Positions 35,870 through 46,923 of a stretch of 64,000 nt of DNA are shown one piece after another. Position 1 is the first letter of the stretch. Each line of letters starts with the position of its first letter. Below the pieces are notes generated by a model. It did no database searches and was not told the origin of the DNA. It saw only the letters and a program-made list of their open reading frames with translations. A program made the translations under genes and the position numbers. The stretch covers positions 1 through 64,000 of the forward strand of contig MNCI01002924.1 of the NCBI GenBank assembly GCA_015680685.1. Direction: 5' to 3'. This DNA comes from Gnetum montanum (Eukaryota; Streptophyta; Gnetopsida; Gnetales; Gnetaceae).

Positions 35870-36150
35870 TATTGAGATGCAAACAAGCTTTGCTTAAGTT
35901 CTCATCATCTTAGCATTAAAAGTGGAAGATGGATTGAACTCCACTAAGAAGAGCACATTTATTGGTTGTATAGATCAAGAGCCCTTGAAAATGACTTACA
36001 TGTGTTTTTTTCTTGTGCTATGACTATCCACTTAAGACAGCATTATAATGTTATAGCAAAAAACCCTAGATGATTTGTTTTCTATGCCACCAGTAGTGCT
36101 TCATCAATTTACGAAGTCTATCTTTAATTTTCATGAAAATGTAATATTTA
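35870..36150 (+). pseudogene. LINE C-terminal zinc-binding region remnant
   Basis: A forward frame reads SSHHLSIKSGRWIELH, then LYRSRALENDLHVFFSCAM, then LRQHYNVIAKNPR. This matches the C-terminal zf-RVT-like tail of plant LINE polyproteins (R.lrietGr, R.C..C....vE.E.HfL..C, y..lR...). Cys codons appear as Tyr (TGT to TAT), and stops are present. With the fragment at 24030 it places LINE debris on both sides of PRP19. Confidence 0.5.
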
Positions 36151-36503
36151 TCTAATATATCCTATGGGTCTTCGGATGTAATAAAGCTTCATTTCAATTT
36201 ATTATTTTAAACTAAGATTTTGTTTATTGAGAGGCCAACTATATTCAACTAGACTTTATCATAGAAAATAAATAATTATCTTAATAATTCTTAGCTAAGA
36301 CATGAACATTTTAATGGTAATTATTATGAGTATGTTTTGGCTACAATTTGTCACAAAAATAAATAATTGTGGTCATAACATTGGTTTTGATTTTTTTTAT
36401 ATCAACATGAAAATCAATTATCAATGGACCAATTCTAGGATTTCATTAATTTGAAAAAGAAAAATATTTTATTGGCCAAATAATATATTTTAGCTAAACT
36501 AGT

Positions 36504-37334
36504 TGATGAGTCACGATTTGTCAGGCCCTGACGTTGGATACCCGACATCAAAGCCAAAAAGCAATGTTGTCTCCTTTGGGTTAGCCTATAAATACAACAA
36601 TTGAGTGCATGGATGTGATAGGAGGCCGGGAAGATAGTTTTAGTTTTTAGTTTTTGATAGTCTTTCTTAGAGTCATGTTATTCCCAATGCATGCCTGTAG
36701 TGTGATGTTTGTAATCATATGGCACCTTTGTTCAAGTGTGACTTACTTGGACACGTTAAATAACTAACAATAAAGATTGAGATTACTCCCATCATTACAG
36801 CATCCACTCAGATTATTGTTGCTTTTAATCGTTAATTATTTACTATTTCCTTTAGTTAACATTTCCATTTATTGTTATTTATTATTTTTGTCATTAAGCA
36901 GAATGTGTACGCCTTATTCACGAGCGTTTAAGTGTAAGTACTTGGTAATCAGGAAGTTTATCATTTGGCACAACCAGTGACATACACTTGGCAATCCTAG
37001 AAGTAGTCTCACGAAGTCCAAGACATATACGGATGATTAAGAGCAGGCACATAGGCTAGTTTAGATCTTGTTTTTCCATTCTTCATTAGCTTAATCAATT
37101 TACCTCTTTATTGTCATTAGGAGCAAAGTAGAACTAGATAACATCATATGCCTCATTTTGGACTAAACCATACATGACAAAGCTACCACTAGTCCAAGTG
37201 GAAAGATAGTGAACTGTGATCAAAGCATAATGATCTAGATGCCACAACTAGTCCCATCCATGGAATTCGACCAGATCATGCATGAACACTTGTGATTCGT
37301 ATGGTTGAGCATGGGGGTACCTCACTGCTCATCA
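36504..37334 (+). repeat. 5' LTR of element C
   Basis: 831 bp, starting TGATGAGTCACG and ending gctcatca. U3 has the motifs gacgttggatacccgacatc instead of the gcgatatcg motifs of D. TATA-like cctataaatacaac is near 36585. Followed by a decayed primer site (37336-37353, tgatgttgttgccaagga). Confidence 0.9.
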
Positions 37335-37335
37335 T

Positions 37336-37353
37336 TGATGTTGTTGCCAAGGA
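37336..37353 (+). promoter_or_regulatory. Decayed tRNA-Asp primer binding site of C
   Basis: tgatgttgttgccaagga aligns to the canonical TGGCGCCGTTGCCGGGGA with differences that are all G-to-A or C-to-T, consistent with methylation decay. Confidence 0.7.
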
Positions 37354-37456
37354 TGATGTTAATTATCTAGATTAGTTATATTATACATGATTGTTGTAAG
37401 GGTATTAACAATATATCTTTCTAGAAATATTAACTCACACACACCATAAACCAACA

Positions 37457-38905
37457 ACGATGTCTCTCTAACAAGAAAGTGACCATGCACTATATAGCAA
37501 ATACATTCATTGGAGAAATAATGAGATATACGAAGAAGAAAATTGGAGTGACCAACCTTATGCAAGGATTTCTTATGATCATGATCACCTTGACAACACT
37601 CAAAGACTACATTCACATAAGATAGACAATCTTGGAGGAGATGACATAAGTCTTGAACTAGGGGAGGCCTCAAGACCTAAGACCTTCTCAAAACCAAGAA
37701 ACAATAAATTAAGGGACCCTAAGGAACACCATAGAAGCCATGGCAATCCTTTCAATTCCTCATCTTCCTCTTCCCCTTTAATGTCTAGTTCTGATGAAGA
37801 TGAACGTAGGTATGGAGATAAAGCTTCATTAAAGGGTCAGACTAAAAACTAAAATTGAACCCACTAGGAAAAGTCAACGATGTCACCATGAACATAGACA
37901 ATGTCATCACGATCAAATGAATAAAGATAGAAATTTCCCTCACAACCTATTTGATGACAATGAACCCTTGTTGGCCACTAAGGACTTAATGCATATCACA
38001 AAGGTTGTTAAGATATCTTGTAGGCATTGCAAAAAGAGTCACCTACCTAAGCTTGACATGAATAATATTCCTAAATTTGTAGGAGGCTATAATTTAGACC
38101 CACAACATCATTTACAAACCTTCCATGATGCCTGTGCTTTTTACAACAATGAAAGTGGATGGAAAAAGCTTAAGCTCTTTCCTAGGACACTAATTGATAG
38201 AGCTAAAGTATAGTATAAATCGTTGAGATCAAATTCAATCCAACAATGGTCCAAAATGCTAGAGCTATTCAATGAGAAATACCAAACCCATGCAAGAGTG
38301 TCCAACCTAAGGAGATAGATCCAAGAATGGAAGTAAGCACAACATGAACCCTTGGACATGGCCTTAGATAGATATTATGCCTCACTAAATAGATGGCCAA
38401 GCCATGGTTTCTTTGAGGAAAGGCAACTTTTCCACATCATAGACGAGCTTCGTAATGAAACAAGGAAGACCCTTAGGATGTATGCCCTAGGGCAATTATA
38501 CGAGCTCTAAGTCCATTAGATCTGAGAACTAATCGAGCTTGTGGCAAAAGAAGAAGGAGAGATATATAAATGGGAGAATGTTAAGAAATATCAATGGGAT
38601 CCAACTCTTTAACAAAAGGAGGTCTAGATCTATGGTAAGGAGAATGAAACCACTCTCGATAAGGTGATTCCACAACAAACCTTGCCGATACAAAAATCTA
38701 TCGATACACTTGAAGCAAAGTTTACTAGGATGTCTAAATGGATATGTGAAAATGTTACAACTCTCATTAAGATCGTCAAGAAGAGAATCATGCAAAAAAA
38801 GCTAGGTGATCACACTAAACAATGAATACAAAACCAAGTAACAACTAGGAACACTTTTTGGCAAATGGGAAAAATGACTAAAGAAATTGAGGCTATAAAC
38901 TTAAT
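37457..38905 (+). pseudogene. gag of element C
   Basis: Begins ATGTCTCTCTAACAAGA, parallel to MSLSQ in B and MPLSQ in D. The core reads VGGYNLDPQHHLQTFHDACA, KKLKLFP, then FNEKYQTHARVSNLRR, then RYYASLNRWPSHGF and ELVAKEEGEIYKWENV, the Athila-like Gag fold. Stops replace Trp and Gln codons of the D copy (for example aga tag atc caa gaa tgg aag taa, versus aga caa atc caa gaa tgg aaa caa at 47458). Its C-terminal third is lost by a deletion that joins it to ORF2 near 38905. Confidence 0.8.
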
Positions 38906-38910
38906 CATAG

Positions 38911-39172
38911 ATGAAGATAACGGATGTGGTAGGCACAACAAAAGTAATCATAGACCATATTAAGGAATCATTCAACATGCCTATTGTGTGCCTGGTAGAT
39001 CTAATGGGAACCAGAGACACGCAAAGGTTGGTTGGGACTTTAATGACTCCTGTGGTGCATGAGAACATATTAGATAGATTGTTGCAAATGGGGCAAGTAT
39101 TGACTACCTTGTTTGACATCCCCAGTGATGTCATTGCAGCACAATCAGACCTCACCATAAAAGGAAAGCTAG
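38911..39172 (+). pseudogene. ORF2 of element C, first coiled-coil fragment
   Basis: Open frame matching 52300-52535 of D (HIKESFNMPIV, LMTPVVHENILDRLLQMGQV, LFDIPSDVIAAQSDL). Interrupted at GGAAAGCTAG by element B and resumes at 44914 with gctagtcatggctaaag, matching the D sequence gaagctagttatggtagag. Confidence 0.8.
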
Positions 39173-40036
39173 TGATGAAGCACTAAATAATCGATGCGTC
39201 GGCTAGGCCGCATATATGGGGCCTTGTATACACGGTTGCGTCGATGCAGCCTCGTCGACGCATCCCTCCATGCATCGACATGCCCCTATTTACGCGGAGC
39301 CTGTTTTAGCCTATAAATAAGTGGGCTCCCATCACACTTAGGTATCTTTCGAGTAGTTGTTGCGAAGCCCTTGTAGTTTGTTTCCATAGGAGTTAGACTA
39401 TTTTCCCAAGTGCATGGCTGCAGTGTGATGCTTGTAATTGTACGACACCTTTATTCAAGTGTGATGTACTTGGACGTGCACATGATCGGAAATAAAGATC
39501 GAGATTAGTTCATCATTGTAGCATTCACTTAGTTTTAATTGTTTAATTATTATTTTTATTTATTGTTTTCTTAGTTAATATTTCTTTATCATCATTTACT
39601 ATTCCTGTTGTTAAATGTGGAATCACGAGCATTTAAGTGCGACTACTTAGTAACCCAATAGCGTACCTAGGATCTACGCTTGGTAATCCTAGTAGTAGCC
39701 GTGCACAAGGTCTAAGATGTGTACGGATGATTAAGGAACAGATGCTCATCTCACTTAGGCTAGCTTAGACTTCATTTCCTATTGCTTATTAGTTTAATCA
39801 AGATTATGTTCCATTGTCTCTAGGAGTAGCACTAATTTAGGATCACATCATACGCCTCACTCTAGACTAAACTATACGTGACAAAGCAAATACTAGTCCA
39901 GGTGGGAAGACAACGAACTACAATCAACGTGTAACTATCTAGATACCACAACTAGCCCATCTGTGGAGTTCGACCGGATTATGCGTGAACGCTCGTATTT
40001 GTATGGTTGAGTGTAGGGGTACCTCGCCACTCATCA
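39173..40036 (+). repeat. 5' LTR of element B
   Basis: 864 bp, TGATGAAG...CTCATCA. U3 is GC-rich with cgtcgacgc palindromes; TATAAATA at 39312-39319; the R/U5 part is shared with D and G. Confidence 0.92.
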
Positions 40037-40037
40037 T

Positions 40038-40055
40038 TGGCACCGTTGCCGGGGA
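40038..40055 (+). promoter_or_regulatory. tRNA-Asp primer binding site of B
   Basis: TGGCACCGTTGCCGGGGA, one base after the LTR, differs at one position from the sequence complementary to the tRNA-Asp 3' end commonly used by Athila and related plant elements. Confidence 0.85.
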
Positions 40056-40173
40056 TGGTGCTAGTTATCTAGATTAGTTATATCATACAAGATCGTTGTA
40101 GCAAGTATTAATGATATATCCTTTAGAAAAGAAATTAAATTAAATTCAATTAAGTCACACACAATTCACAACA

Positions 40174-41992
40174 ATGTCTCTCTCACAAGACTATGACAAC
40201 GCAACAACTAGTAGGGCAACTCATTGGAGAACCAATAAATTATATGATAATGAAGATGAAGTTTGGAGTACCCAATTTGATGTAGGGGTCTCTTATGAGC
40301 ATCAACGTAAACAACATCATCCCAACTTACAACTGCATAACATACCTAGTGACGATGAACTCCTACTGGCCACTACAAGCTTAACGGAAATACAAGAGGC
40401 TATTCAAATACCCCACAGGCATCATAAGGAAAGCCGTCTACCCAAGCTTGACTTAAACAACTTTCCTAAGTTTTCAGGAGGCTATGATTTAGATCCCCAA
40501 CATCATCTACAAGCCTTCCATGATGCTTGTGCATGGAATGACATTGATAATGGATGGAAAAAACTTAAGCTCTTTCCTTTGACACTCGTTGGCCAAGAAA
40601 AAGTATGGTATAGGTCGTTAAAACCAAAATCAATTCGANNNNNNNNNNNNNNNNNNNNNNNNNNNNNNNNNNNNNNNNNNNNNNNNNNNNNNNNNNNNNN
40701 NNNNNNNNNNNNNNNNNNNNNNNNNNNNNNNNNNNNNNNNNNNNNNNNNNNNNNNNNNNNNNNNNNNNNNNNNNNNNNNNNNNNNNNNNNNNNNNNNNNN
40801 NNNNNNNNNNNNNNNNNNNNNNNNNNNNNNNNNNNNNNNNNNNNNNNNNNNNNNNNNNNNNNNNNNNNNNNNNNNNNNNNNNNNNNNNNNNNNNNNNNNN
40901 NNNNNNNNNNNNNNNNNNNNNNNNNNNNNNNNNNNNNNNNNNNNNNNNNNNNNNNNNNNNNNNNNNNNNNNNNNNNNNNNNNNNNNNNNNNNNNNNNNNN
41001 NNNNNNNNNNNNNNNNNNNNNNNNNNNNNNNNNNNNNNNNNNNNNNNNNNNNNNNNNNNNNNNNNNNNNNNNNNNNNNNNNNNNNNNNNNNNNNNNNNNN
41101 NNNNNNNNNNNNNNNNNNNNNNNNNNNNNNNNNNNNNNNNNNNNNNNNNNNNNNNNNNNNNNNNNNNNNNNNNNNNNNNNNNNNNNNNNNNNNNNNNNNN
41201 NNNNNNNNNNNNNNNNNNNNNNNNNNNNNNNNNNNNNNNNNNNNNNNNNNNNNNNNNNNNNNNNNNNNNNNNNNNNNNNNNNNNNNNNNNNNNNNNNNNN
41301 NNNNNNNNNNNNNNNNNNNNNNNNNNNNNNNNNNNNNNNNNNNNNNNNNNNNNNNNNNNNNNNNNNNNNNNNNNNNNNNNNNNNNNNNNNNNNNNNNNNN
41401 NNNNNNNNNNNNNNNNNNNNNNNNNNNNNNNNNNNNNNNNNNNNNCCCTCTTCTACATCGCCACCAGTTGTGCCAAAAGGCTTTACACCATAGCACCAAC
41501 CCACAAACGTTACTTGTGCTGCTACTGTCAATAGCAGCAAAGGTCCTCCACAACGTCGAAAGTGTCCTTTCTTTAAGCATGATCGTAGAAAGAGATAGCA
41601 CAGTTCTGAAACCACTGCATCCACCAACTCGACACAAGTTCAACATTGTGATGCATCTTCTTCCTCGAATTCAATGCCTCCTATTACTCTATCTGGGCCA
41701 CTAATCAACACTCCAACCACCATGGGGCCCAATGAATATTGCCACATGGGGAGACATGTTGATCCTTGCATACCATCTTGCGGTCATAAGTACCATAGTG
41801 GGTTCAACTCCTTATAAATTAACTACATCCTATAACTTGCCCCACTATGTCAACTCTAATCAAGTGTGTGAACCCCAATGGGGTAAGTATGATCGGGTCC
41901 CAATATTTCCAACATGCAAGGATCCCCACCTTCCATTTATTAATTCTAGCCATGCTCAACAATTTAGCTATGGGGGGTATCCTCCATTCTAA
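40174..41992 (+). pseudogene. gag of element B with assembly gap
   Basis: ATG at 40174 (MSLSQDYDNA). The frame is open to the gap, covering SGGYDLDPQHHLQAFHDACA and LKLFPLTLVGQ, and the same frame resumes after the gap with PPVVPKGFTP then a stop. The downstream Pro/Ser/His-rich tail matches 48380-48960 of D. N at 40639-41445 hides the middle, about the same length as the D counterpart (990 bases). The long X-filled frames on both strands are artefacts of the gap. Confidence 0.75.
40639..41445. other. Assembly gap
   Basis: 807 N bases inside the B gag. By alignment with D, the missing sequence is the C-terminal half of the Gag core. Confidence 1.
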
Positions 41993-41999
41993 CAACACA

Positions 42000-43340
42000 G
42001 AATTAATAAATTTTTTTCTGTTTCTTTAATTTTTCAACTTTTTTTTCCAGTTTTTCACCTTTTAATTTATTGTTTATCTTTTTGTCTTTTTATCTTTTTA
42101 TGAGTAATCTCATCTACGAATAAAACACTCATGTGACTCGTTGGTTGAGATGTTATTCTATGCTATCAAGTCTCAGGTGACTAATTATTTGAATAGCGAG
42201 CCCACCACATCCACCCAACCATTCTATTAATAAGAGGATCTACTCTAGGTATGATGATATTCTTGTCATCATGAAACTTAAAAGTAATTTTGTGCTCATT
42301 ATGCCTAGAGCGAAGAAGGATGAATTAAGAGGGAATGACCAGGGTGTGACATCAAGGGGACTTGTGGATTCTCTTTGGTGACATCTGTAGGTGCTATTAT
42401 GCAGCTTGGTTGTAATAAGATCCTTATAGATCTAACGAAAATGGGAGTAAGAGTATTAAAGGCACCTAATAAAGAACCTAACGCTATTCTAGGGGGTCAC
42501 ACTGGAAAGACATGCACCCATGCCTGAAGGTAGGTGGCTTCTCTGGATTAAGTACTTTCATAAAAAAAAAGAGTGTGCCAAAACAGCCAAACAAAAAGTA
42601 TGCCGCAAAGAAATTTCAAGTCACTCCTCCCTTGCACAAAATGCCAAGTGATTGTACGCCTTGCTGTCATGGTGCTCTTACGGTTGTCCATCATTGGATG
42701 AAACAATGCAATGTCACTGATCGGAGGAATGGACTTGGTCTTGATTTTGGAGCAACGAGCTAATGACACATTAATCATGCCCTACACTGAGAATTCATTG
42801 TGCCCTGAGTTAGTTACCTCATGTCCCAATCTTTGCAATCCCTTCTACAATTCGCCTCATCTCGCTATTCATGTAATTGTGACTTGTGTCTTATATAACA
42901 TTGAATTCATATCTCATCACGGTGATATTAACATGTGTGTGTTTTGTTGCATCGGCATAGATTACATTTAACCCTTCTAGTGTTACAAACATTTTAAGGT
43001 GTGGTTACGCAAGAGCATTCTAGGTTGGAACCTGCTTTGGGGAGGACCCACTTGCATGACTTTTGTAATTTGTACTTGTTGCACACCACCACATCATCTT
43101 ATACCCTTCGAGTACTTCATTGTCAAATCTATTCTTTCCTTTGTTATCATTTTAGGGGGGGTTCCTCAAAACCAGGTCCTTTTATGTGTCACCTAAACAA
43201 ACCAGGTCTGACATTAAACTTTTAGGGCAACTTCCTCGAAAAAATTTCTAACTCTTAAATCACACTAAGTAAAGAATTCAACATTTATTAAAGGCAAGGA
43301 GTAAGGTATGAAATCATTGAACTTTTTTTTAATAACCTTA
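42000..43340 (+). other. Post-gag non-pol region of element B
   Basis: Matches 48970-50930 of D in part. Starts with a pyrimidine tract ending TTTTTTTTCCAG (42039-42050), a good splice acceptor. It holds a conserved 60-80-codon frame (42577-42763, KKYAAKKF, HHWMKQCNVTDRRNGLGLDF) and the FGEDPLA module, but no RT, RNase H or integrase motif. Confidence 0.5.
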
Positions 43341-43368
43341 CTAATAGTTGATCTTTGTGTGATTATAG

Positions 43369-43806
43369 ATGGCCCCTAAAAGAAGACAACAAGGAGGACC
43401 TTCTCAAGGTGCAACCAAACAACCTAGGGGAGGCAGAGGCCAAGGACCTCATGCAGAACATGCAGAGCAAAAGGCACAAACATTCAACATCCATTATGAA
43501 ACTCCTGTTACTGCATAATATATCTAAGCAAAAGGAGGAGAGGTCAGGGCCCGAGCCTATGAAGAGGAATGACGGCTATTTGCAACATGACATGTCAAGG
43601 CCAATCAAGTGTTCCTACAGCTGTCATGTCCATGGAAAGTGCTGACTCCATCAAACATTGGAACATGAGTATGGACGGCTCATAATCCATGGATAGAAGA
43701 AAAGAAACTTCAGGTGCTTCTTCAATGGTATCAATCTTAGAAGCCTGGTGCGTAGAATAAAGGAAAGGCACCCATGGAGGAGCCACAACTACCAGAAACC
43801 CCATGA
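43369..43806 (+). pseudogene. ORF2 of element B, internally deleted
   Basis: ATG at 43369 follows an acceptor-like gtgattatag. The N-terminus is basic and Gly/Gln-rich (MAPKRRQQGGPSQ, QPRGGRGQG), suggesting nuclear or RNA binding. Soon after 43535 it jumps to the C-terminal part (YEEE, then MEEPQLPE), matching D from 53495. About 2.4 kb present in D, including the domain and coiled coil, is missing. Confidence 0.75.
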
Positions 43807-43979
43807 GTTCTGATAAAATTTGTCATTTTGTGTCTGTGTCCCAATTTTGTCATATCCACTGCAGCATGAATAAATTTCTAGTCATTCAATAATCCCATAC
43901 CTATCCATTGTGTATTCAATTGAGCTTGTTCCTCACTTTCTTTGACTCAAGGATGAGTTTTTACTCAGTCGTGGGGGTA

Positions 43980-44913
43980 TGATGAAGTGCTAAACAGTCA
44001 ATGCATTGACTAGGCTACGTACATGGGGCCCCGTATACACGGCCGCGTTGACGCAGCCCCATCGACTAGGCTATGTATACAGGGCCCCGTATACACAGCC
44101 GCGTTGACGCAGCCCCGTCGACACATCCCTCCATGTGTCAACGTGGCCCTATTTACGTGGAGCATATTTCAGCCTATAAATAAGTGGGCTCCCACCACAC
44201 TTAGGTATCTTTCGAGTAGTTGTAGCAAAGCCCTTGTAGTTTGTTTCCATAGGAGTTAGACTATTTTCCCAAGTGCATGCCCATAGTGTGATGCTTGTAA
44301 TTGTACGACACCTTTATTCGAGTGTGACGTACTTGGATGCGCACATGACAAGAAATAAAGATCGAGATTACTTCATCATTGCAGCATTCACTTAGTTTTA
44401 ATTGTTTAATTGTTATTGTTATTTATTATTTTCTTAGTTAATATTTCTTTATCATCATTTACTATTCCTATTGTTAAATGTAGAATGATTATGACTTAAT
44501 CACGAGCATTTAAGTGTGACTACTTGGTAACCCAATAGTGTACCTAGGATCTAGGCTTGGTAATCCCAGTAGTAGTCATGCACAAGGTCCAAGATGTGTA
44601 TGGATGATTAAGGAAGGGATGCTCATCGTACTTAGGCTAGCTTAGACTTCATTTCCTATTACTTATTAGTTTAATCAAGATTATGTTCCATTGTCTCTAG
44701 GAGTAGCACTAATTTAGGATCACATCATACGCCTCACTCTGGACTAAACCATACGTGACAAAGCAAATACTAGTCCAGGTGGGAAGATAGCGAATTGCAA
44801 TCAACGTGTAACTATCTAGATACCACAACTAGCCCATCTGTAGAGTTCGACCAGATTATGCGTGAACGCTCGTATTTGTATGGTTGAATGTAGGGGTACC
44901 TCGCCACTCCTCA
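43980..44913 (+). repeat. 3' LTR of element B
   Basis: 934 bp, preceded by the polypurine tract gtgggggta. About 70 bases longer than the 5' LTR, mostly from a 56-bp tandem duplication in U3 (units from 44008 and 44064). TATAAATA at 44175-44182. Confidence 0.92.
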
Positions 44914-45911
44914 GCTAGTCATGGCTAAAGTTAAGCTGGAGCATGTAGAAGCTGAAGTACAAAGACTACAACAAGATCTGGCTACCATGAGAGTCGAATG
45001 ATAGGATCCTATCCATTTTGTCATGCCTGACAAGCTTGAATAATTCAAGATACAGTAGTTGACCAAGTTAACAAAGGATAACATAGTTGTTGAAGAAGAA
45101 AAAGAGAAGGTAGTCTAGAATGCCTCTGTTGCTGATGCACAAACTCATGTGTACAAAAAGGCATTGACCATTGCACAAGAAGAAAATAAGCAGCTTGTCG
45201 TGGAGAATTCAAGGTTGACCATAGTTGAAAAACAAAAGAATATCTTAGAAGAAAGTGTCCACTAGTTGAGAGAACAATTGGTGAGGGTTAATTAGGACAT
45301 TAGTAGATTGGCTAAAGAGAACAGAACCCTCTCAATGAAGGAGGTCGATGCAATCTGTTAGAAGTTAGCAATTGAAATTAGCCCATGGCAGAATGAGGCC
45401 AAGAAACACAAGAAGTTGAAGGAGCACTTATGCAACCAAGTAGGCATGTATAAGCAGATAAATGAAAAAGAGATCTAGATGGCCAAAGCCCACATTAGTT
45501 CCTTGTCAACACAGAATCTTGAGTGGTAGCCAATCCTAGATAGCTATGCCTTGGTCCATCAAGCAGAAGTCAAGAATAAAGACCTGTAGATAAAAGATTT
45601 GAAAGAATACATGGCATTGGCTAACCTTAGATATGCCAACCTTCCCATGTTGATAGTAGGTCAACCTCAAAACGAGCTAGAAGAGTAGGTGGTGACCACT
45701 TATGCATTGTACGAAAAAGAGTTTATAGATCAGAAGGATGCTTTGCAAAATTTGTATGTGGCAAACTCAAAATTAGAGGTGGTCAAAGCTAGCTAATAGG
45801 GACAAAAGGACGTACCCTAAAACCTAGATAGAAGATTAATAGATTATCATGAACTTAGAGACAAAGCTAGGGCCTTTAAGAAGGAACAATGGTAGTTTAC
45901 AGCTTGGTATG
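44914..45911 (+). pseudogene. ORF2 of element C, second coiled-coil fragment
   Basis: Continues the coiled coil from 39172: KLEHVEAEVQRLQQDLATM, then ENKQLVVENSRL and AWQNEAKKHKKLKEHL-like heptads with stops at Gln/Trp positions. It parallels 52545-53525 of D and is interrupted by D at gcttggtatg. Confidence 0.75.
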
Positions 45912-46787
45912 TGATGAACCATGATTTTTCAGGCTTCGATATTGGACCTGCAATATCAAATCTGCGATATCGGGTATGCGATATCGCGGCTTGGCCAACG
46001 ATATCGGATACACAATATCATGACTCCTGTGTAAGCCTATAAATACACATTTGGGTGCACAGGAAGGATGTTAAAGTCAGTAGGTGTAAGTATAGAGTCT
46101 TTTTATTCATTTTTAGTTCATCTCAACTCTTTCTCTAGTGTATGCCCGCAGTGTGATGATTGTAATTGTATGAAACCTTAATTCGAGTGTGACATACTTG
46201 GACATGCACATGACCAACAATAAATATCGAGATTACTTCATCATTGCAGCAATCACTTAGTTTTAATTGCTTACTATTATTGTTATTTATTGTTTTCCTA
46301 ATTAATATTTTTTACCCTTCATTTACTATCCCTATTATTAGACATAGAATGAGTACGACTTAATCACAAGCATTCAAGTGTGACTACTTGGTAACCTAGT
46401 AGCGTATCTAGGAGCGCTCATGTAATATACGCTTGGTAATCCCAGAAGTAGTACACAAGGTCTAAGATGTGTATGGATGATTAAGGATGGATGCTCATTG
46501 CACTTAGGCTAGCTTAGATTTTCTTCTCTCGTTCCCTCTTAGCTTAAAACAAAGTTATTTTCCATTTCCTCTAGGAGTAGCACTAGTTTAGGACCACATC
46601 ATACACCTCATTCTAAACTAAACCATATGTGACAAAGCAAATACTAGTCCAGGTGGGAAGATAGCGAACTGCGATCAACGTGTAACTATCTAAACACCAC
46701 AACTAGCCCATCTACGAAGTTCAATCGGATCGTGCGTGAATGCTCGTACTTGTATGGTTGAGTGTAGGGGTACCTCGCCACTCATCA
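45912..46787 (+). repeat. 5' LTR of element D
   Basis: TGATGAACC...CTCATCA. U3 carries repeated gcgatatcg(cgg) palindromes (45960-46020) and TATAAATA at 46038-46045. Confidence 0.92.
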
Positions 46788-46788
46788 T

Positions 46789-46806
46789 TGGCGCCATTGC
46801 CAGGGA
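46789..46806 (+). promoter_or_regulatory. tRNA-Asp primer binding site of D
   Basis: TGGCGCCATTGCCAGGGA; two G-to-A differences from the canonical site. Confidence 0.85.
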
Positions 46807-46923
46807 TGGTGTTAGTTATTTAGATTAGTTACATCATACCAAATCGCTGTAACAAAGTATTCACGATATATCTCTTAGAAAAAAAAACTTAATTTCAATT
46901 AAGTCACACACAAATTCACAACA

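Larger units (their letters stand above)
39173..44913 (+). mobile_element. Element B: nested Athila-like element inserted in C
   Basis: LTRs 39173-40036 and 43980-44913, flanked by the perfect duplication GCTAG (39168-39172 and 44914-44918). Contains an intact-looking primer site, a gag with an 807-base gap, a conserved unknown module and an ORF2 with its middle deleted (43369-43806). Internally deleted and pol-less. Confidence 0.92.

Noticed and set aside
39163-39180. Element B as a direct part of element C rather than an insertion
   Set aside because: The GCTAG duplication and exact rejoining of ORF2 after removal show insertion.
40174-41627. Long frames of 338-439 codons on both strands
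   Set aside because: They are mostly X from the 807-base N gap; only the B gag (plus strand) is real.
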